This document shows positions 1-7,813 of a DNA stretch of 23,612 nt, piece by piece. The notes beneath the pieces were generated by a model, which saw only the letters and a program-made list of their open reading frames with translations, had not been told where the DNA came from and searched no databases. The stretch covers positions 1 to 23,612 of the forward strand of contig CAMAIG010000003.1 in assembly GCA_945835085.1 (NCBI GenBank). The letters run 5' to 3'. The number at the start of each line of letters is the position of its first letter. Position 1 is the stretch's first letter. Made by a program: the position numbers and the translations under genes. Source of the DNA: an uncultured Ruminococcus sp. GTDB taxonomy: Bacteria > Bacillota > Clostridia > Oscillospirales > Ruminococcaceae.

Positions 1-80
1 GCTCGGTAACCTACCTATTGAATCCGTTTCTCATAGAATAAATGTTTGCTTTTTTAATGTAGTTTTTTTAGACAGACTGC
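1..80 (+). repeat. Dispersed intergenic repeat, copy A (left-truncated)
   Basis: This copy is cut by the window edge. It shows the core CTCGGTAAC at 2-10, then six bases, then ATTGAAT at 17-23, the same geometry as the copies at 106-187, 3290-3362 and 14464-14545. Its distal part (20-80) continues into a second module that is also found at 10558-10620: TTTCTCA, AGAATAAAT, a T-rich stretch and GACAGACTGC. No reading frame is evident. It is interpreted as part of a mobile or structured-RNA repeat; its function is unknown. Confidence 0.7.
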
Positions 81-105
81 GGCATTGGAGATTTTTTTCG
101 ATGAC

Positions 106-187
106 GTCAGCGAGTCGCTGCAGCCAACTCGTTGGAAAGATTGCAGAAATTATTTAGTTTTGCGTCTCGGTAACGTATGTATTGAAG
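106..187 (+). repeat. Dispersed intergenic repeat, copy B
   Basis: This copy contains two small palindromes, CAGCG/CGCTG (108-120) and CCAACTCGTTGG (124-135). After them come exactly 30 bases, CTCGGTAAC (166-174), six bases and ATTGAAG (181-187). The same order and spacing recur at 3290-3362 and, inverted, at 14464-14545. It lies downstream of the 3' end of the EAL-protein gene and is oriented towards it. Confidence 0.8.
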
Positions 188-229
188 TTGGATCCTTCAA
201 ATGTTTTTTGCTCAACAATTTGAATTATT

Positions 230-275
230 TGAAAAACAGCATGGACTGCCGCAGTACACACTGCAGCAGTCCATT
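230..275 (-). terminator. Intrinsic terminator of the EAL-protein gene
   Basis: Read on the minus strand just after the stop at 286, the sequence forms a long GC-rich hairpin from TGGACTGC and GCAGTCCA arms with internal GCAG/CTGC pairing. It is followed by a GTTTTT run (plus-strand AAAAAC at 232-237). This is a classical rho-independent terminator. Confidence 0.85.
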
Positions 276-285
276 TCTAATTATA

Positions 286-2976
286 CTAGCTATTCACAGG
301 CTGAGAAGCAAGTATCTCATTCCTTATGCTGTCACTTATCCTGTCAAGGGGCTCGGGAGCAGGTCTGCCGGTATAGTAGCCCTGAATGAAATCCACACCG
401 TAGCTTACCACCGTGCAAAGCTCCTCGGAGGTTTCAACACCCTCTGCCAGCACCTTCATATCGTTCATGCGGGCAAATTCTATGGTGCTCTTAACGAACA
501 TCTGCTTGTTGGTATCCTTGTCCACATCGGTAATGAGGAAGCGGTCTATCTTAACTATCTGTGGGGAATATCTCATAAGATTTACTATATTGGAATGTCC
601 CGTGCCATAGTCATCAACGGCGATAGGTACGGTCACATCGGTGTTTCCTATGCGCTTCATAGTCGTAAGCTCGTCATCGGTAATGGTGTTCTGCTCCGTT
701 ATCTCCAGCACGATATATCTGAGGAAATCGGAATATCTGCTTCCCAGAATGCGGTTGTCGGCGTCATTAAGGAAATAGCCCGGAATGGAGTTGATAAACA
801 CACGCCTTCCCTTAAAGCTAACGAAATCCTTTGAAAAGTGCTCCATTACATTGAACATTGTAGCACGCTCAATGTCATAAAGCCTGTTGTGCTTTCCTGC
901 AGTTTCAAGGACCTCCATGGGGTTCATGCCTATCTCGGAGGCAGTTCTCATAAGCGCTTCATATGCATATATCTCTCCCGTGTGTGCATCAACGATAGGC
1001 TGGAAGAAATAGCTGAACATATTCCGCTCCAGAAGAATATTGAAATTCTCCGTGAAATCCTTGCAGGGCTTCTTATCGGTGCTCTGAGCGGCAGGATTTC
1101 CCGAATATCTTATCCTGTTGATGTAAAGCTCGCTGTTTGCAAGCTTGACAAAATTAGAAAGCTTGCCGTCCCATACGGGATTGACCACCGTACAGCCCGC
1201 ATTTATCTCTATATCATATTTCGCATTGGCGTTATATTCCCTCATGAGCCCAAAGAAAACAGAGGTCGTTTCGTTGATGATATCCGAAATGTTCTCGTCC
1301 TCATCAACGATATTTATAATAACAAAGGAATCCTCGGAGATATGAGCAAGAATGCCGTTTTTCTCGGTTGCGGCACTAAGGGAATCTCCCACAAATCTCA
1401 ATACCTTTTCTATCTCCAGCATACCGAAATTCTCATAGATATGGTTAAAGGTATGCTTCGGCATTGCGTACATTGAAATGGCGATAGTCTTTGAGTGGTT
1501 CTCACGGATAGCGGCAAATTCATTGAACCAGTTGGTGATGCCTTTGAGATTATAAAGCCCCGTAACGGGATTTGTCATTTCCGCATTTGCAATATTATCC
1601 TTCATCTGCATCTGACGGACGTTATTGAACAGCGCATTAAAGCAGTTGGATATAACAATATCAACACGCTTCATCTTGTGAGCAGTGTCGTAAATATCGT
1701 CGGTTTTTACACAGTAAAGCCCGCAGATATATTCCCCCGACGAAACAGCCGAAACAATATATGCAGCTTCGTCCTCAGTCCATTGACTAATCTCAGGCAC
1801 CATATCACTGAGCCTCATGACCGATTTTCCACGGGACAGGCTGTCCTTTGTTTCTGCTGATCTTACAATATCAAGCTCCTCGGTAAAGCGATTAATATTC
1901 TCATTATCGAGGACGCTTCGGATAAGGTCGTGATTTATGCACAGGCAGGAATTTTTCAGAAGATATACCGACAGATATTCCTTCAGCGAATCCATGCTCT
2001 GAATGTCAAGCATATGGTAATATGAGCGGTTGACAAAATTCTCATGATTTTTTACACTGATAAGCTTTTTATAAAGCTTGCCGGCAGCAGCCCTGAAATC
2101 ATGGCCCGCCGCAGAGCAGCCGCAGGACTCCCTGAAATGGCATGTGAAAATATCGCTTACATGAACATCGGCGTCAGTATTGTCCATTGCACTGCAAATT
2201 ATCTCAACCGAGTATTTAGCGGTCTTGTCCCAATCCTGATGACAGGTGGTTATGGACGGCTCAAAGAATTCTGCTGCCCGAATGCCGTCAAATCCCGTGA
2301 CGATAACATCATCGGGCACCTTATAGCCGTGCTTTGACAGCCATTCGCAGACTGCCATCGCCATGAGATCGTTTGCACAGAAAATTGCACGGGGCATTTT
2401 CCTTTTTGCATTTATCCGCTCCATAGCTTCTATTGCGGGAGTTTCCCAGTAATCGCCATGCTCTATGTTATCCTCAGAATGTTCAATGCCGAATTCATCG
2501 AGCACCTGCTCATAGCATTTTATCCTGCTTTCGGAGTTTATCTCTCCTCTGAAGCCTGCCATGAACATGGTATCATAAGCGTCATGTTCCCCGATAACGT
2601 GCCTGATAAGCTCCTTGTAAGCCTTTGTAGGTTCTCCCGTAATGGAATGGCAGCCGTCCTTATTGCCGCTTACAGCCAGCACGGGAATGCCCGCTGCCTT
2701 AGCCCTTTCTATGATACAGTCGGGAGTTTCGGCAGAGAAAAAGCTGTCATATATCAGAATAATGCCGTCGAGCATATCGAAATTTATAATATCATATACT
2801 GAGTAAGCGTTTTCGGAGCAGGAGCCTGACTCATAAACGTCGCAGAAGCTGTTGAAAATGATGAGCCTGCAGTTATTGCGTGCAGCATAAATACGCAGCT
2901 TTTCCGTATATTCGGTAAACGCTTCGTCATATATCTTTGTTATGCATAAGCCGATCAGCTTTTTTCCGCCTATCAT
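286..2976 (-). CDS. LacI-type sensor / degenerate GGDEF / EAL cyclic-di-GMP phosphodiesterase
   Basis: About 896 residues from the chosen ATG. Residues ~1-290 resemble the ligand-binding part of LacI/GalR regulators (GFDGI, then a FRESCGC junction) but there is no helix-turn-helix, signal peptide or clear membrane segment, so a cytosolic ligand sensor is inferred. Residues ~450-600 form a GGDEF-type domain whose active-site motif is replaced by SEDSF (547-551), so cyclase activity is unlikely. Residues ~630-880 form an EAL domain with the key residues present: EALMR (673-677), the Asn of FINSIP, LEITE, VDDYG, VKIDR, AEGVET and QGYYTGRPAP. Phosphodiesterase activity on c-di-GMP is therefore expected. 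An upstream TTG (3012) or ATG (3009) in the same frame is possible. The ATG at 2976 is preferred because GAAAGGA lies upstream, although the 11-base gap is long. It has its own promoter and terminator, so it appears monocistronic. Confidence 0.88.
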   Translation of the reverse strand: MIGGKKLIGLCITKIYDEAFTEYTEKLRIYAARNNCRLIIFNSFCDVYESGSCSENAYSVYDIINFDMLDGIILIYDSFFSAETPDCIIERAKAAGIPVLAVSGNKDGCHSITGEPTKAYKELIRHVIGEHDAYDTMFMAGFRGEINSESRIKCYEQVLDEFGIEHSEDNIEHGDYWETPAIEAMERINAKRKMPRAIFCANDLMAMAVCEWLSKHGYKVPDDVIVTGFDGIRAAEFFEPSITTCHQDWDKTAKYSVEIICSAMDNTDADVHVSDIFTCHFRESCGCSAAGHDFRAAAGKLYKKLISVKNHENFVNRSYYHMLDIQSMDSLKEYLSVYLLKNSCLCINHDLIRSVLDNENINRFTEELDIVRSAETKDSLSRGKSVMRLSDMVPEISQWTEDEAAYIVSAVSSGEYICGLYCVKTDDIYDTAHKMKRVDIVISNCFNALFNNVRQMQMKDNIANAEMTNPVTGLYNLKGITNWFNEFAAIRENHSKTIAISMYAMPKHTFNHIYENFGMLEIEKVLRFVGDSLSAATEKNGILAHISEDSFVIINIVDEDENISDIINETTSVFFGLMREYNANAKYDIEINAGCTVVNPVWDGKLSNFVKLANSELYINRIRYSGNPAAQSTDKKPCKDFTENFNILLERNMFSYFFQPIVDAHTGEIYAYEALMRTASEIGMNPMEVLETAGKHNRLYDIERATMFNVMEHFSKDFVSFKGRRVFINSIPGYFLNDADNRILGSRYSDFLRYIVLEITEQNTITDDELTTMKRIGNTDVTVPIAVDDYGTGHSNIVNLMRYSPQIVKIDRFLITDVDKDTNKQMFVKSTIEFARMNDMKVLAEGVETSEELCTVVSYGVDFIQGYYTGRPAPEPLDRISDSIRNEILASQPVNS

Positions 2977-3048
2977 TACAGAGTCAATCCTTTCGCTGCA
3001 GGAACGCATCAAATAACTTTAAACAATTAATCCACTATAATCAGTATT

Positions 3049-3078
3049 ATTGTATCACTTCATACGAAGTCCTGTCAA
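3049..3078 (-). promoter_or_regulatory. Sigma-A promoter for the EAL-protein gene
   Basis: Read on the minus strand: TTGACA (3078-3073), 18-base spacer, TACAAT (3054-3049). Predicted start of transcription is near 3042, about 65 bases before the preferred ATG. Confidence 0.75.
3057..3070. promoter_or_regulatory. Candidate operator palindrome inside the promoter spacer
   Basis: ACTTC-ATAC-GAAGT is a perfect 5+5 bp inverted repeat lying wholly between the -35 and -10 boxes of the EAL-gene promoter. That is a position where repressor binding would block polymerase. The regulator is not identified. Confidence 0.4.
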
Positions 3079-3163
3079 TACCTAAATGCATCAAATTGTC
3101 AAGTTTGGTAAAATTTATAAATAATCGGCACCATTTTTGATTTATACTTTAATATAAAAGATT

Positions 3164-3187
3164 ACCCGGACTGACAGCAGCCCGGGT
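3164..3187 (-). terminator. Hairpin downstream of the histidine kinase gene, possible terminator
   Basis: ACCCGG/CCGGGT arms with inner CTG/CAG pairing form a hairpin. On the minus strand it is followed by AATCTTTTAT, a broken U-tract, so termination may be weak. It lies ~180 bases after the kinase stop. The rest of the gene-free stretch 3013-3366 holds the EAL-gene promoter (3049-3078), repeat copy C (3290-3362) and AT-rich sequence with nothing else recognisable. Confidence 0.4.
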
Positions 3188-3289
3188 CAAAAAAATATTC
3201 ATTTTCATTGGCTTGAAGCCCTGCATCAATCTGCCTGAGAGGCAAGATATGCACGGATAGCACCTACAATCTGACTAAAAATCGGCGTA

Positions 3290-3362
3290 CCAACGGAGTC
3301 AACTCGTCGGGAATACAGCAATAATGACTTTGTTTTGTGGCTCGGTAACCTTTGTATTGAAG
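3290..3362 (+). repeat. Dispersed intergenic repeat, copy C
   Basis: ACTCGTCGG (3302-3310) is followed by 30 bases, CTCGGTAAC (3341-3349), six bases and ATTGAAG (3356-3362), matching copies B and E. The first palindrome of copy B is missing. Instead CCAACGGAGT and ACTCGTCGG form a single longer stem of about nine pairs with one bulge and a two-base connecting loop in the drawn pairing. The repeat ends four bases from the histidine kinase stop codon. Confidence 0.75.
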
Positions 3363-3366
3363 TCTG

Positions 3367-4944
3367 TCATTCGCTTATCACAGCCGTAAAGCTGTTGTCA
3401 TCGGCGTTAAGGGTAAGAGAAAGTCCTGTTTTCCGTGCAGCCTCGGCGGCAATGGAAAGTCCCAGTCCGCTGCCCTTTCTGCCGCTCCTGCTGCTGTCCC
3501 CCTTCACAAAGGGCTTTAACAGAGAATCGGTATCCAGCTTGCCTGCCATGACGCAGTCGTTTGTAATGGAAATTCTGCCGGGAGTACATTCGATCAGAAT
3601 GCGTCCTCCCATGTCGGTGTACTTGACCGCATTTCCTATAAGATTGTCGAGGATATTTCTCATAAGCGTCTTGTCTGCCTTGAACATGGCAGTGCCTTCT
3701 GTTTTAACGGTAATGCTGTTCTTTTCCGTAAGCCCCTCATAATTTGAGGCAATCTCCCTTGCCATCAAAGCTGCGTCAAATTCTGTTATCTCGGGCTTTA
3801 CCGAGCCGTCCTCCAGCCTTGAAAGCTCCAGCACATCGGCAATGATATTATCCATGTATTTTACATTTTCAAGGATAGCCTCCGCATAATGCTCACTCTT
3901 GTCGGTGTTCACATTATCCTGCAGATTTTCGGCATAGCCCGATATTACCATGAGAGGACTTTTGAGGTCATGGGCAAGCTTATTGGTCATGTCCTTTCTG
4001 TAATCCTCAATTGCATAGTGAGCGCTCAGCTCCGCATACTTCTTTGAGGCAAGCAGTATGCTTATAATGACGCTGAATACAACCGCTGCAATGATCGTGT
4101 TTATCGCAGCATATTTTATCATCTTTCCGAGATCTACCCATACCGCTTCTGCGATCATATAATTTTCTCCGTCGATCATCAGAGGATTAATGATAAGCTT
4201 CATATCGGGTAAATTTATCACCGAATAATCCATGCTTTCCTTTACCTTCCCTGCAACATATTCAGCATGGTAAGGGTCTGTGGTGTTCTCGCAGAAACGA
4301 ATGCTGCAGACCTTATAATTCTCCGAGTTATACTCGGTATAGCCCTCGGGGACAGCCGCTTCAAAGGAAAAATCCTCAGCCCTGGTGCCGTCTGCACCCT
4401 TAACATAGCCCTGGGCGGGAATAAAATGCTTATCATCGGCATAATAGCGTGTCAGAACATATGTATGAAAGTCGTCATCATGTCCCATTTCCATTGCATC
4501 GTATTTTTCCTTTACAGCATCAAGGCAGTGGATATATTCATCGTTCACCTCCAGGACGGAAAGCCCTTTCGTGTCCTCGGATTCCTTGTAGGAAAGTATA
4601 AGCGTATCCTTGGGAATGATATAGGGTTCACCGTTTTTATCGTAAATGCCGGTGTAGAAGGAAACTAACTCATCCTCCGCACTTGACAATGACACCATAT
4701 TCTGAGCAAATGCGTCACCCTTGTTGTTTATATACCCTTTCTGAATGATGTTTGAAACATAGCTTGTTGAAATATTCATCAGCTCTGTGCGTAAAAAATT
4801 CACGGCAAAAGCTGCGATCATGGAAAAGCATATTCCCGTAATGATAAATGTCGGGATAAGCTTTTTGATAAACAGCTGCTTTTTGGTATAGCGCTTTCTG
4901 CCTTTTTTCAGAAGTTTGTTTTCTTTGTCGGTCTTGTTTTTCAT
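3367..4944 (-). CDS. Membrane sensor histidine kinase of a two-component system
   Basis: About 525 residues. A basic N-terminus precedes membrane segment 1 (~30-50). An extracytoplasmic sensor region (~52-270) shows no recognised domain. Membrane segment 2 spans ~276-298. The dimerisation/phosphoacceptor helix follows, with AHDLKSPL and the conserved His at about 325. The ATPase domain shows the N box (DNLIGNAVKYTD) and the glycine-rich GSGLGLSIA near the C-terminus. It phosphorylates the response regulator encoded 16 bases upstream. The ATG at 4944 is chosen over the in-frame GTG at 4953 because AGAGGG lies eight bases before it. The extracellular ligand cannot be told from the sequence. Repeat copy C abuts its stop codon. 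Confidence 0.9.
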   Translation of the reverse strand: MKNKTDKENKLLKKGRKRYTKKQLFIKKLIPTFIITGICFSMIAAFAVNFLRTELMNISTSYVSNIIQKGYINNKGDAFAQNMVSLSSAEDELVSFYTGIYDKNGEPYIIPKDTLILSYKESEDTKGLSVLEVNDEYIHCLDAVKEKYDAMEMGHDDDFHTYVLTRYYADDKHFIPAQGYVKGADGTRAEDFSFEAAVPEGYTEYNSENYKVCSIRFCENTTDPYHAEYVAGKVKESMDYSVINLPDMKLIINPLMIDGENYMIAEAVWVDLGKMIKYAAINTIIAAVVFSVIISILLASKKYAELSAHYAIEDYRKDMTNKLAHDLKSPLMVISGYAENLQDNVNTDKSEHYAEAILENVKYMDNIIADVLELSRLEDGSVKPEITEFDAALMAREIASNYEGLTEKNSITVKTEGTAMFKADKTLMRNILDNLIGNAVKYTDMGGRILIECTPGRISITNDCVMAGKLDTDSLLKPFVKGDSSRSGRKGSGLGLSIAAEAARKTGLSLTLNADDNSFTAVISE

Positions 4945-4960
4945 AATATGCACCCTCTGT

Positions 4961-5641
4961 TCAGTTTTTGTCGGTGAGCTTGTAGCCCTTGGAAATGACG
5001 GTCTTTATCTGTTCCCCTGCACTTCCCATAGCCTTTCTCAGCTTCTTGATATGATTATCCACAACCCTGTCGCCGCCGAAATAATCATATCCCCATATGC
5101 GGGTAAGGAGAGTTTCACGCTCCGCCACCCAGTCCTTGTGTTCCATAAGATACTTCAGTATCTCATATTCCTTGGGAGGAAGGTCAACGGGACTGCCTTC
5201 AACAGTGACTGTCATTTTAACGGGATCGAGAGAGATTTTTCCGCAGGTCATTACCCTTGAAACGGTCATACCATTTGCACGTTTGAGCATGGCAGTTATC
5301 TTGGCGTAAAGCTCTGCAAGGGAAAAGGGCTTTACGATATAATCATCACAGCCCAGCTCATAGCCGTAAAGTCTGTCCTCCTCCCGTCCTCTTGCGGTAA
5401 GGAAAAGTATGGGTACGCTGCTTTTGGCTCTTATGTATCGGCAGACAGAAAAGCCGTCGGTGCCCGGGAGCATCACATCAAGCATTATCAGGTCGTATTC
5501 CTTCTCATGGATAAGCTCCAGCCCCCTGTCACCGTCCGAGGCAGTTTCAACAGTGATAACTCCGTCCTTTGAAGCGAAATAATCGGTTATTATCTCTCTG
5601 ATCTGTTCATCGTCCTCAACAAGCAGTACACTATAAGCCAT
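4961..5641 (-). CDS. OmpR/PhoB-family DNA-binding response regulator
   Basis: 226 residues. The receiver domain (~1-120) has the acidic pair D10-D11, phosphoacceptor Asp at 55 (LIMLDVMLPGTDG), the Thr of LFLTARG and the Lys of YIVKPF. The C-terminal winged helix (~130-225) has the usual PPKEYEIL, RIWGYDYFGGDRVVDNHI and ISKGYKL signatures. The frame stays open far upstream, but the ATG at 5641 is certain: GGAGG lies eight bases before it and the receiver domain begins at once (MAYSVLLVEDD). It is first in an operon with the kinase at 4944. It likely controls its own transcription and unknown targets. Confidence 0.95.
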   Translation of the reverse strand: MAYSVLLVEDDEQIREIITDYFASKDGVITVETASDGDRGLELIHEKEYDLIMLDVMLPGTDGFSVCRYIRAKSSVPILFLTARGREEDRLYGYELGCDDYIVKPFSLAELYAKITAMLKRANGMTVSRVMTCGKISLDPVKMTVTVEGSPVDLPPKEYEILKYLMEHKDWVAERETLLTRIWGYDYFGGDRVVDNHIKKLRKAMGSAGEQIKTVISKGYKLTDKN

Positions 5642-5678
5642 TGTCTTTTCCTCCCCGATATAATCATACCCTGCCCAT

Positions 5679-5696
5679 GTATCCTTTGTGTATCCT
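5679..5696 (-). promoter_or_regulatory. Direct repeat in the leader of the two-component operon
   Basis: On the minus strand AGGATAC occurs twice with an 11-base period (AGGATAC-ACAA-AGGATAC). OmpR-family regulators typically bind direct repeats spaced by one helical turn, so this could be an autoregulatory site. It lies ~30-50 bases after the predicted transcription start, which would suit repression. Confidence 0.35.
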
Positions 5697-5734
5697 CGGA
5701 ATATCTTTATTATGGTTTTTGCGGGTACAGAAAC

Positions 5735-5763
5735 ATTATAGCATAATATGGATAAATTGTAAA
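5735..5763 (-). promoter_or_regulatory. Promoter of the response regulator-kinase operon
   Basis: Minus strand: TTTACA (5763-5758), 17-base spacer, TATAAT (5740-5735). The leader to the ATG at 5641 is about 87 bases. Confidence 0.8.
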
Positions 5764-5820
5764 GAACCCCCCTTCGCAAAACAAAATATGACCTTGGGAA
5801 AAGAAATTTTTGATTACCTA

Positions 5821-5849
5821 TTGAAAACCTACAAACATTGTGGTATAAT
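5821..5849 (+). promoter_or_regulatory. Promoter of the LacI-sensor GGDEF gene
   Basis: TTGAAA (5821-5826), 17-base spacer, TATAAT (5844-5849). Transcription should start near 5856, which argues for the ATG at 5884 over the ATG at 5857. Confidence 0.85.
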
Positions 5850-5883
5850 GGAAAAAATGTCATTTCTAAGAAGGTACGCAAAG

Positions 5884-7767
5884 ATGAAACGTAAGACCAT
5901 TGCAATATGTGTTACCGGCTATGACCCCGAATATGAAAGCAGAGTTGTAAAAGGAGTTTATGAACGCTGCTCGGAGCTTGGGATAAATCTTCTTTCCTTT
6001 TCCCCCATGACGAAAAAGCTTGAGCTTAATGCTACCACTAAATATTCCGATAATGTTATCAAGGGCGAAACGGAAATTTATAAGCTGATAGATTTTGACC
6101 GTATCGACGGGCTTCTTCTCATGGGCGACAGCTTTATCACAAGGGACAGCATTGATGTGCTTTACGGAATGGCAAAGGAGCACGGAGTCCCCGTTGTAAA
6201 TATCAACGACAACGAGCATCTGCTTGACTATAATGTTCTCGTCAGCGACAAAATAGCAATGAGATTTCCCGTGAGCCATCTTATCGAAAAGCATGGCAAG
6301 AAAAGAATAGGCTTTATCGGCGGATTTCCGGGAAATATCCAGACCGAGGAAAGGCTTGAGGCATACAAGTCAGTGCTTGAGGAGCATGGCATTCCTTTTG
6401 ATGAGGAGCTTGTTACATACGGTGAATTCTGGAAAAAATCTCTGGAATGTACAGAGCAGCTCATGAGCCTTGAAAACAAGCCCGACGCCATTGCCTGTGC
6501 CAGCGACTGCATGGCATTATTCTGTATGGATAAGCTAAAGGAAATGGGCTACAGGATACCCGAGGACATTGCAGTAACAGGCTTTGACGGCATAAGGGAC
6601 TGCGACGTGTGTACCCCGAGGCTTACAAGCGTAAGAAGAGATCACAAAACTGCAGGAACACAGGCAGTCAATGTGATCACAAGGCTCTGGAATGGCGAGG
6701 AAGTCCCTGCTGTTATCTATGTTGATTCCGAGGTCGTTATAAAAGAGTCCTGCGGCTGCCACACGGAGGAAAAGAAGCTTCTGAACTTCTTCAACGAGCG
6801 CTATGCCGAGGTCAACAGATTCAAGGAATTCAACACCTACACCACCTACTCAAATGCGGTATTCTCCGGTGCGTCAAGCTCAGTGGAGCTTTTTTCCGTA
6901 ATGAGCAACGGAGCAGATTTCTTCTCTTTTAACAGAATGTTTGTCTGCATCTCTCCTCAGTTTGAACAAAGCAGCTTTTTCACCGGGCATTCGGGCCGTG
7001 AATTTATAGGAATGTCCGACAAAATGCTTTCAATGGTAAAGTATGGTCACGATATTCCCGAGCTTACGGAATTTGAAACGAAGAAAATGGTGCCTATGGA
7101 TATTCTTGATGAAGAAAAGCCTGTTTTCTTTGCATTTTCCCCGCTGTATTTCAAAAACAGGTTTATGGGCTATGTGGCATTTGAGCCTACAAGGCTTGAC
7201 GGCGAGGGAGAGCTTTTCGGAATATTGCTGCTGAATATTGCCCATAATGCGGGAAGCTTTTATATGAACAAGGCTCTTGAGTCATTATATGTAAGAGATC
7301 ACCTTACAGGGCTCCTTAATCGTCACGGAATGGAGCAGTTCGGCAATGAGCTTCTCAGCCAGGCAAAGGCAAAGCACACCTCCTTTACCGTGATCTGTGC
7401 CGATATTGACAATCTTAAGCCCATAAACGATAATTACGGTCATGAAGCGGGTGACAATGCTATTTTGCAGACGGCAAATGCTATCCGATGCTCCATGACG
7501 GGCAACGGAATGTGCGTGCGCACGGGCGGAGATGAATTCTGCATTCTTGCAGCAGACTGCACCGAGGAGGAAATACAGGAATATATCGGCAATATTGCCC
7601 TGTTCCTTGATGAATACAATTCGGGCAGCGGGCTGCCTTATAAGGTCGACTGCAGCTGCGGATATACCATCGTCAATGCAGACGATATTGACAGCATTGC
7701 CGAGGTCATGAGCAATGCCGACGAAAGAATGTATGAGATCAAAAACAAAAAGAAGTCTAAGAAATAA
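5884..7767 (+). CDS. LacI-type sensor diguanylate cyclase (GGDEF)
   Basis: 627 residues. Residues ~1-290 are a LacI/GalR-like ligand-binding domain starting directly at the first strand (KTIAICVTGYDPEYE). It keeps the VTGFDGIRD motif and ends in VIKESCGC, but lacks a helix-turn-helix and a signal peptide, so it should be cytosolic. A middle region (~300-460) has no firm assignment and may be GAF-like. The C-terminal GGDEF domain has LTGLLNRHG, ADIDNLKPINDNYGH and an intact RTGGDEF (GGDEF at 548-552), so it should make c-di-GMP. The RxxD inhibitory site normally found five residues before GGDEF is absent (TGNG there). The ATG at 5884 is chosen because AGAAGG lies nine bases upstream; the open frame extends further but no better start is seen. 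It shares sensor type and the SCGC junction with the EAL protein at 286-2976. Confidence 0.9.
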   Translation: MKRKTIAICVTGYDPEYESRVVKGVYERCSELGINLLSFSPMTKKLELNATTKYSDNVIKGETEIYKLIDFDRIDGLLLMGDSFITRDSIDVLYGMAKEHGVPVVNINDNEHLLDYNVLVSDKIAMRFPVSHLIEKHGKKRIGFIGGFPGNIQTEERLEAYKSVLEEHGIPFDEELVTYGEFWKKSLECTEQLMSLENKPDAIACASDCMALFCMDKLKEMGYRIPEDIAVTGFDGIRDCDVCTPRLTSVRRDHKTAGTQAVNVITRLWNGEEVPAVIYVDSEVVIKESCGCHTEEKKLLNFFNERYAEVNRFKEFNTYTTYSNAVFSGASSSVELFSVMSNGADFFSFNRMFVCISPQFEQSSFFTGHSGREFIGMSDKMLSMVKYGHDIPELTEFETKKMVPMDILDEEKPVFFAFSPLYFKNRFMGYVAFEPTRLDGEGELFGILLLNIAHNAGSFYMNKALESLYVRDHLTGLLNRHGMEQFGNELLSQAKAKHTSFTVICADIDNLKPINDNYGHEAGDNAILQTANAIRCSMTGNGMCVRTGGDEFCILAADCTEEEIQEYIGNIALFLDEYNSGSGLPYKVDCSCGYTIVNADDIDSIAEVMSNADERMYEIKNKKKSKK

Positions 7768-7768
7768 T

Positions 7769-7811
7769 AAATCGGACTGTCAAGGAGTGTAAACCTGACA
7801 GTCCGATTTTT
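7769..7811. terminator. Bidirectional intrinsic terminator
   Basis: A perfect 14-bp stem (AAATCGGACTGTCA / TGACAGTCCGATTT) with a 13-base loop, flanked by A and T runs. It starts one base after the GGDEF gene stop and ends before the stop of the convergent acetyltransferase gene, so it can serve both. Confidence 0.92.
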
Positions 7812-7813
7812 GT

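Noticed and set aside
85..1860. Open frames on the plus strand (85-834, 838-1476, 1495-1860)
   Set aside because: They lie mostly antisense to the EAL-protein gene, lack ribosome sites and show no domain-like sequence; they are mirror frames of a strongly coding minus strand.
3171..3260. Possible relative of the 9077-9240 foldback element (shared CTGCATCA and TCTGC words)
   Set aside because: The similarity is limited to short words with no inverted-repeat ends or flanking duplication.
3013..3366. Cyclic-di-GMP riboswitch upstream of the c-di-GMP genes
   Set aside because: No GEMM-like core sequence or its expected stems could be found here or at 5642-5883; the recognisable elements are promoters, a hairpin and the dispersed repeat.
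5641..5883. N-terminal extension of the GGDEF protein
   Set aside because: The predicted promoter (5821-5849) lies inside it, and AGAAGG before the ATG at 5884 matches the start of the LacI-like fold.
5642..5905. N-terminal extension of the response regulator by 88 residues
   Set aside because: It crosses the operon's own promoter and leader, and the receiver domain starts at the ATG at 5641 with an ideal ribosome site.
7769..7811. Strong palindrome as a possible repeat or mobile-element end
   Set aside because: It is a textbook bidirectional terminator between two convergent genes and does not share sequence with the repeat family or the foldback element.
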